Shown here piece by piece: positions 59,198-64,000 of a stretch of DNA of 64,000 nucleotides. The stretch is from Paragonimus skrjabini miyazakii (Eukaryota; Platyhelminthes; Trematoda; Plagiorchiida; Troglotrematidae): NCBI GenBank assembly GCA_014338405.1, contig JTDE01000295.1, positions 172,497-236,496 of the forward strand, written 5' to 3'. Every line of letters starts with the position of its first letter. The first letter of the stretch is position 1. A program made the position numbers and the translations under genes. The notes under the pieces are model-generated. The model saw only the letters and a list, made by a program, of their open reading frames with translations, searched no databases and was not told the origin of the DNA.

Positions 59198-61111
59198 ATG
59201 ATGACGACCGTCGAGAACTTAAACTCAAGCGGACTAAAAGCTTACGCAAAGACCGTGAGCACTACTTGGTCAAACAATCGAAAGAGATGGAAAGAGCCTT
59301 TTTATCTGGGAATAGCAGAGAGCTTTTTTCCCCTGATCCGTGGTTGTACTGGCCGTCGAGTCGGTGTAAGTGAGACCATATGTGAAAAAGATGGTTCACT
59401 TATTACCAGTCAATCGCGCTGACTTGACAGGTGGACCGAACATTTTAAAGAACAATTCAGCCGGCCTCAACCAGATCATATGGACGACGGAACCCGAATG
59501 GTCACTTATTGCATTCCAGACGGCCTTCCGTCGGAAGTAGAATTGGTCCTGGAGCTCATGTTAGTGAAGTGTAGTAGGGCTTCTGGACCAGACCTCCTCT
59601 CTCCTCTTTTCAACAATGGTGGCGAGAGGTTGATATCAGAACTGATAACACTCTTCCAGACGATTCGGAAGACTGAAGAGGTACCTCGAGATCGGTGTCT
59701 TTTAATAGTAATTCCCATTTTCGAAAAGGGGGCCCGACGTTTATGTGACAATCACAGAGGCATCAGTTTAGTGTCTATTGCGTCCAAGTTACTCATTGGT
59801 CTTATTTTGCGTCGGCTCACTAAGCCCAGAGAAAGTCAGGTACGTAAAGAACAGGCAGGATTCCGATCCAGGCGAGGGTGTGTTGATCATTTTTTTACTT
59901 TGCGACGGATCTTGGAACATCGGCACTGTTACAGACGGCCGACGGCCATGGTCTTTTTGGACCTGAAAGCTGCTTTCGATTCAGTTGCTCGTAACGTTCT
60001 CTGGAGCTGCCTTCTCCGCAAGAGAGTACCAGAGAAATACGTGAATCTATTGAGATCACTGTATGCTCACTCTGCAAGCAGGGTGAAAGTTTATGAAGAA
60101 CTGTCTCGGGCGTTCATCACTTCTGATGGTGTTCGTCAGGGGTGTCCGATTTCTCCCTTCCTGTTCAATTTTGTCATGGACGACATTCTGGAGGGTGCGA
60201 TTGAGCAGTCCAGTGAACTTGGTGTTGAGTTTCTTCCTGGTGCTAGATTGACCGATCTGGAGTACGTGGACGACACTGCCTTACTTAGCCCCTCTGCCGA
60301 AAACATGTAGACCATGCTGAACAGAGTGAATGACCGAGCTGGTTTGTATGGAATGCGCTTTGCACCTTCGAAGTGCAAAGTGTTGCTTTAAGACTGGGGC
60401 ACTTCAACTCCTACTTTCTTCATTACAGGTAACCCGCTTGAGACTGTGGACAGTTTCACATACTTGGGTAGCACTATCTCGTCAGTCTGTAATATTGCTG
60501 ATGAGATATCTGCGAGGATTGCAAAGGCACGAGTTGCCTTTGCCAAACTGCGTCCTCTGTGGCGTCGAAAAGACGTCCGGTTGTCGCTGAAAGGAAGGGT
60601 GTATAATGCCTGTGTGCGTTCCATTTTGCATTATGGTTCGGAAACGTGGCCTGCTTGCAAGGAAGATATCAACAGGCTTGCTGTGTTTGACCATCGTTGT
60701 CTCCGCCAATTGGCCCATATTAAGTGGACTGATCGCGTGAGTAATGTGGCAGTTCGCCGGCGCGTATTCTGGAACGCTTGGGATGCGCGATCAGTTGGTC
60801 AACTAATCACGGTACACAGCTTACGATGGTTGGGTCACGTACTCCGTATGTCCTTTGATCATTTACCTTACTGGGCATTACATACTGAGACCACCAACAG
60901 TTGGGTGAAACCACATGGTGGTCAAGCAGCAACGTGATCACAAAATATGAAGACCCTGACTGCTCCACTGAGCAAAGTGGGTAGGTGTCGCCTGCCTGGA
61001 TGGGGTCCTAGCGATCACTCAAACCGCTGGTTAGACACGCTATCCGAGATGGTGGTGTGTCGCATTCAATGGCGTACCTGTATCCATACCATTTCTAGTT
61101 CTTCCACTTAG
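59198..61111 (+). pseudogene. LINE-A reverse transcriptase, one frame with four internal stops
   Basis: A single frame runs from 59198 to the natural stop TAG at 61109, broken only by TGA 59420, TAG 60308, TAA 60389 and TGA 60935. Motifs in order: SETICEKDGSLITSQSR, IPIFEKGARRLCDNHRGISL, KEQAGFRSRRGCVDHFF, FLDLKAAFDS (catalytic Asp), SDGVRQGCPISPFLFNFVM, LEYVDDTALL (catalytic pair), LETVDSFTYLGSTIS, SLKGRVYNACVRSILHYGSE, VFDHRCLRQLAHI, SLRWLGHVLRM and GRCRLPGWGP. Length and order match RTE-like elements common in flatworms. It is the best preserved element in the window. Confidence 0.9.
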
Positions 61112-61211
61112 TCTTCTTTTATTAATACTCACACTTCTTGGTAGCGTTTTCTCCTAGGTTATTCCACGTCTCAGTTGGGGTGAGCGGCAGCCCGTCAGGC
61201 TCATGGCTGCT

Positions 61212-61276
<65 letters not shown>
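61112..61276 (+). repeat. LINE-A 3' end: hairpin and (ATG)n tail
   Basis: A GC-rich hairpin, gcagcc at 61187-61192 with ggctgc at 61205-61210, lies directly before about 21 copies of ATG (61212-61276). LINE reverse transcriptases often recognise a 3' hairpin and make short tandem tails. Confidence 0.85.
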
Positions 61277-62875
61277 CGCCACCTACTCAATATCTACAGT
61301 GTCCCTTACTTAGCGGATCATGGTGGGGTCTCTATCCTGTGCAAGGGCTTGCATTTACAAAACTTGTAGCTTAGTCGGGTTAGCAAGCCTCAGGTTACCA
61401 AGCTAGCAATAACATATCGAAACGACGGAGACAAACATGTGACTCAGACAAAGCATACACACCCATTTTGTCAAACAAGGTCATACCGCAGCAACGTACA
61501 GTGAATGTGAGCTGATCCGACTAACTAAAGATACTCGGTAGTGTAAACCCCCTACCCTTCTGAAACGTCCGTGCGGTGTTTCCGTTTCCACTCCCAGTCA
61601 CAATATAACCGTTTGATCCACTCACTTTGTACTAATCAAGAGATATAGTGTAAAATCAGAGACACTCATCTTAGTTAGACAATAAAGTTGTATAAAAGTG
61701 ATATCAAGACGTGCAAAGTTTAATCCAGATGCCTCAAATTGGAAGAGATAGAAAAAGTGCTTGAGCCACTTAGTAAGCTTGTGAATGCTTGAACCATTCT
61801 TGTTAAGTCGCACATTTTCGATTGTCCTTGAATTTTACGGAAAGGCTGCTTCTTATATTCATTCCCCATCTTCGGTGTAAATCAACGAAATGCCCACAGT
61901 ACACTTATCAACCCAATGTATTGGTCTCTTGAGAAATTATTTCAAAAACTCGTTCAGCTCATTGTCCCCTCAGTTTCCCAAGCAAATCGTCTTCACCCCC
62001 TCACTCAAAATTTACCCTAAAACCGCATCTATGATGGCTAGACACTTTAGTTATTGTAATGTTGCATGTGTGTATAAAGATGTTAGCAAGATGTATGAAT
62101 TTAGTGCAGTTATATCAGTATGGCAAAATCAGTTGAAAAGTCGCTTTGAGTAACTCTTGGCACTCATTGATAAATTTGAAGGGATCTGCTTTCCTCCGAC
62201 TTCCCAACATTGCCTTTCTATGTTTTTGAATCACCCACCTTAGGCAATATTACCAGATCAATCAAAAGTATGAACTTAAAGAGCCGTGCAGCTATGACAG
62301 AGTTGTATATGTATCACCTTACCAAACATTATAAACAGCCTTCACTCCGGTCTCGAATATGAAAACGACCGTTGATAGATTAAATGCAACTTGATCTAAA
62401 GCTTGAGCAAAGACCATAAGCAGAACCCGATTAAATAATCAAAACGGATGCAGCCAATCTTTTTCACGCGAGAACAAACAAAATTGTATTTTCCAAGAAA
62501 ACTTTTTAATCAGGATGAACGTTGACTCGGTGTTGATGAGTCCATTTTGAATAACGATAGTTCATCTATGACCGGTCAGTCCAACTGTTGTGACCGCAAA
62601 AGACACCTGACCTCAGGATACGTTTATTGCGCAAACGCGAGTATAGGTCATGTCAAAAATCAAACTACAAACGCATACACTTATTTGCAAGTTAGACATG
62701 CATTCACATACATCATTGTCATTCGCCTTGGTGGAACTTCTGCCGCAGCGCGTACACACTATTTCGATAGACTCTTCTTGTCCTGCATCGTCCTGGCGTT
62801 CGCAGCTTGCCCTTTTGTTCCTGACTATCGCCTGTGGGTAACATACTACTCACAACGAAACTGCCTGTCATACAA
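61277..62875. other. No recognisable feature
   Basis: No motif. A 132-codon frame (62547-62945) lacks domain signatures and runs into a LINE-A fragment at its end. Confidence 0.4.
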
Positions 62876-62879
62876 CACT

Positions 62880-63345
62880 ACTAACCTCAAAGATGGACCG
62901 AACGTTTGGAATACTAATTCGACTGGCCTCAACCGGAGTATGTAGAGGACGATATTCAGATGGTTGTGTTCAACATAGCCCTCATCAGGGGTATTGTTGA
63001 CCCTGAAACTTAAGTTGCTTCAGCGCACCGAGGTTCTGGTTCTAGCTCTCTATTCATGAGTAGTGGAGTGATACTGATATCAAAGCCGACGATACGCGTT
63101 CTGACGGGCAAAGTAACTGATGAGGTGCATTGTGGTCTGGCATATCAGCAGTTATTCCCAATTCCAAAAAGGAGTCTTGAAGTAAGTCTGACAACCATAG
63201 ATGCATCAGAACAGTCTCTAATGCGACCAACTTACCACTTTAGCACTATGACGTTTCATCAAACCGAGGAGAACCGGATACTTAAGGAACGAGCATGATT
63301 TCAATTCGGTCGACAATGTGTTGATCAAACGCTTATCCCTTACAG
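62880..63345 (+). pseudogene. LINE-A fragment before and at RT motif 1
   Basis: gatggaccgaacgtttgg and ggcctcaaccggagtatgta align with 59430-59480 of LINE-A. cccaattccaaaaaggag aligns with the attcccattttcgaaaag of RT motif 1, and ggtcgacaatgtgttgatca with the RRGCVDH region. Strongly decayed, both ends open. Confidence 0.6.
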
Positions 63346-63880
63346 AAGAAAATATAACAAACGAACGTGAGCTAAGGGATTCAGCAAGCCAGGACCTTAC
63401 TTCACGAAGCCAAACAACAAGTTGATACCCAGGCGCTGCATTCTTATGCCCGTCACTTTTGTAGGCCATCGTCCCTAGTGTTTCACGGCTTGTGTGGACT
63501 GGTTTCAAATGAATGGTTCTGAAGATTAACGACGATGGACGCGGAGATTGCGTTGTGTATGCAAACGTGAACATGTACATCTTGTGTGTTATGACAATGT
63601 GCCAACCCCGACTTGCTAGATTATTCCAAAAGCTGACTTAGTAGACTGAGTGTTTTCCCGATCTAACTCAGATCAACTCAATAAATAGAAGCAGCACGGC
63701 AAACTTATGAGAAAGAAAAGAAGAAACTAACGTACGATTCCTAAAACTGAGGTGTTACAATCATAACTTACATAACCAAGCAAGCAGACGCTACATTGTA
63801 TAGACAACGTTCGAATTTGGCCTTGAACCCTTGACGTGGTCGAAATAGGTTTCACCACATTGCTGCCTGCTCGCCGCTTA
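63346..63880. other. No recognisable feature
   Basis: No motif recognised. Confidence 0.4.
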
Positions 63881-63884
63881 ATGT

Positions 63885-64000
63885 CATCATCATAGACAGC
63901 AATACATCAGTGATTTACACTGATGCTTAACTGCCACACAACCATGAAGAAGGAGAAACAAACCCTGTTTAGGAAGAGAGAAGAAAAAAGAGGGAGGGGA
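63885..64000 (-). repeat. LINE-B 3' end, cut by the window edge
   Basis: gtcatcatcatagacagcaa at 63885 is the tail, and the hairpin catcagtg/cactgatg is perfect. The body continues past the window. Confidence 0.75.

Noticed and set aside
62547..62945. 132-codon plus-strand frame as a host gene
   Set aside because: No domain, signal or splice evidence, and its end overlaps a LINE-A fragment.

Overview
This window looks like AT-leaning eukaryotic intergenic DNA from a flatworm, most likely a digenean trematode. The basis is its repeat mix: several Penelope-like elements (PLEs) with GIY-YIG domains, two families of RTE-type LINE, Ty3/gypsy relics, tRNA-derived SINEs, and SINE-like repeats that carry a type I hammerhead ribozyme of the sort known from schistosomes. 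I cannot assign a species. I found no host gene I can defend, and no rRNA, functional tRNA, CRISPR array or operon. Nearly everything recognisable is a decayed or nested retroelement. One assembly gap (785 N) lies at 9079-9863.

Layout. 0-1.3 kb: LINE-A leader, antisense gypsy integrase relic, SINE-A. 5.6-10.3 kb: two PLEs, the second cut by the N gap and flanked by a foldback repeat. 12.8-13.3 kb: PLE endonuclease relic. 15.5-18.5 kb: decayed full-length-like LINE-A. 20.9-22.8 kb: an inverted pair of hammerhead-bearing SINE-B copies, then SINE-A copies. 23.4-24.2 kb: PLE (minus strand). 26.3-27.6 kb: a diverged tandem dimer and a PLE RT fragment. 28-32 kb: a gypsy element (gag, protease, RT/RNase H, integrase) interrupted by a PLE fragment with an 11-bp target duplication, then a minus-strand PLE. 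33-35 kb: hammerhead SINE-B and a 407-bp MITE. 37.5-38.2 kb: PLE 3' part. 44.4-47.3 kb: a cluster of SINE-B copies, one split by a 522-bp foldback element. 48.4-52.4 kb: LINE-B copies, one inserted in a PLE. 53-56 kb: decayed SINE-B copies. 56.9-61.3 kb: the best preserved LINE-A, with an RT frame broken only by a few stop codons and ending in a hairpin plus (ATG)n. 62.9-64 kb: LINE-A and LINE-B fragments.

The most interesting system is SINE-B. It is a short Pol III-type (A and B box) repeat whose B-box flank forms the outer part of stem I of a hammerhead ribozyme. At least four copies keep an intact catalytic core, and others show graded decay. Several copies have inverted termini or lie as inverted pairs. 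The autonomous partners present in the window (PLEs, LINE-A and LINE-B) are all damaged here, so mobilisation would need intact copies elsewhere in the genome.
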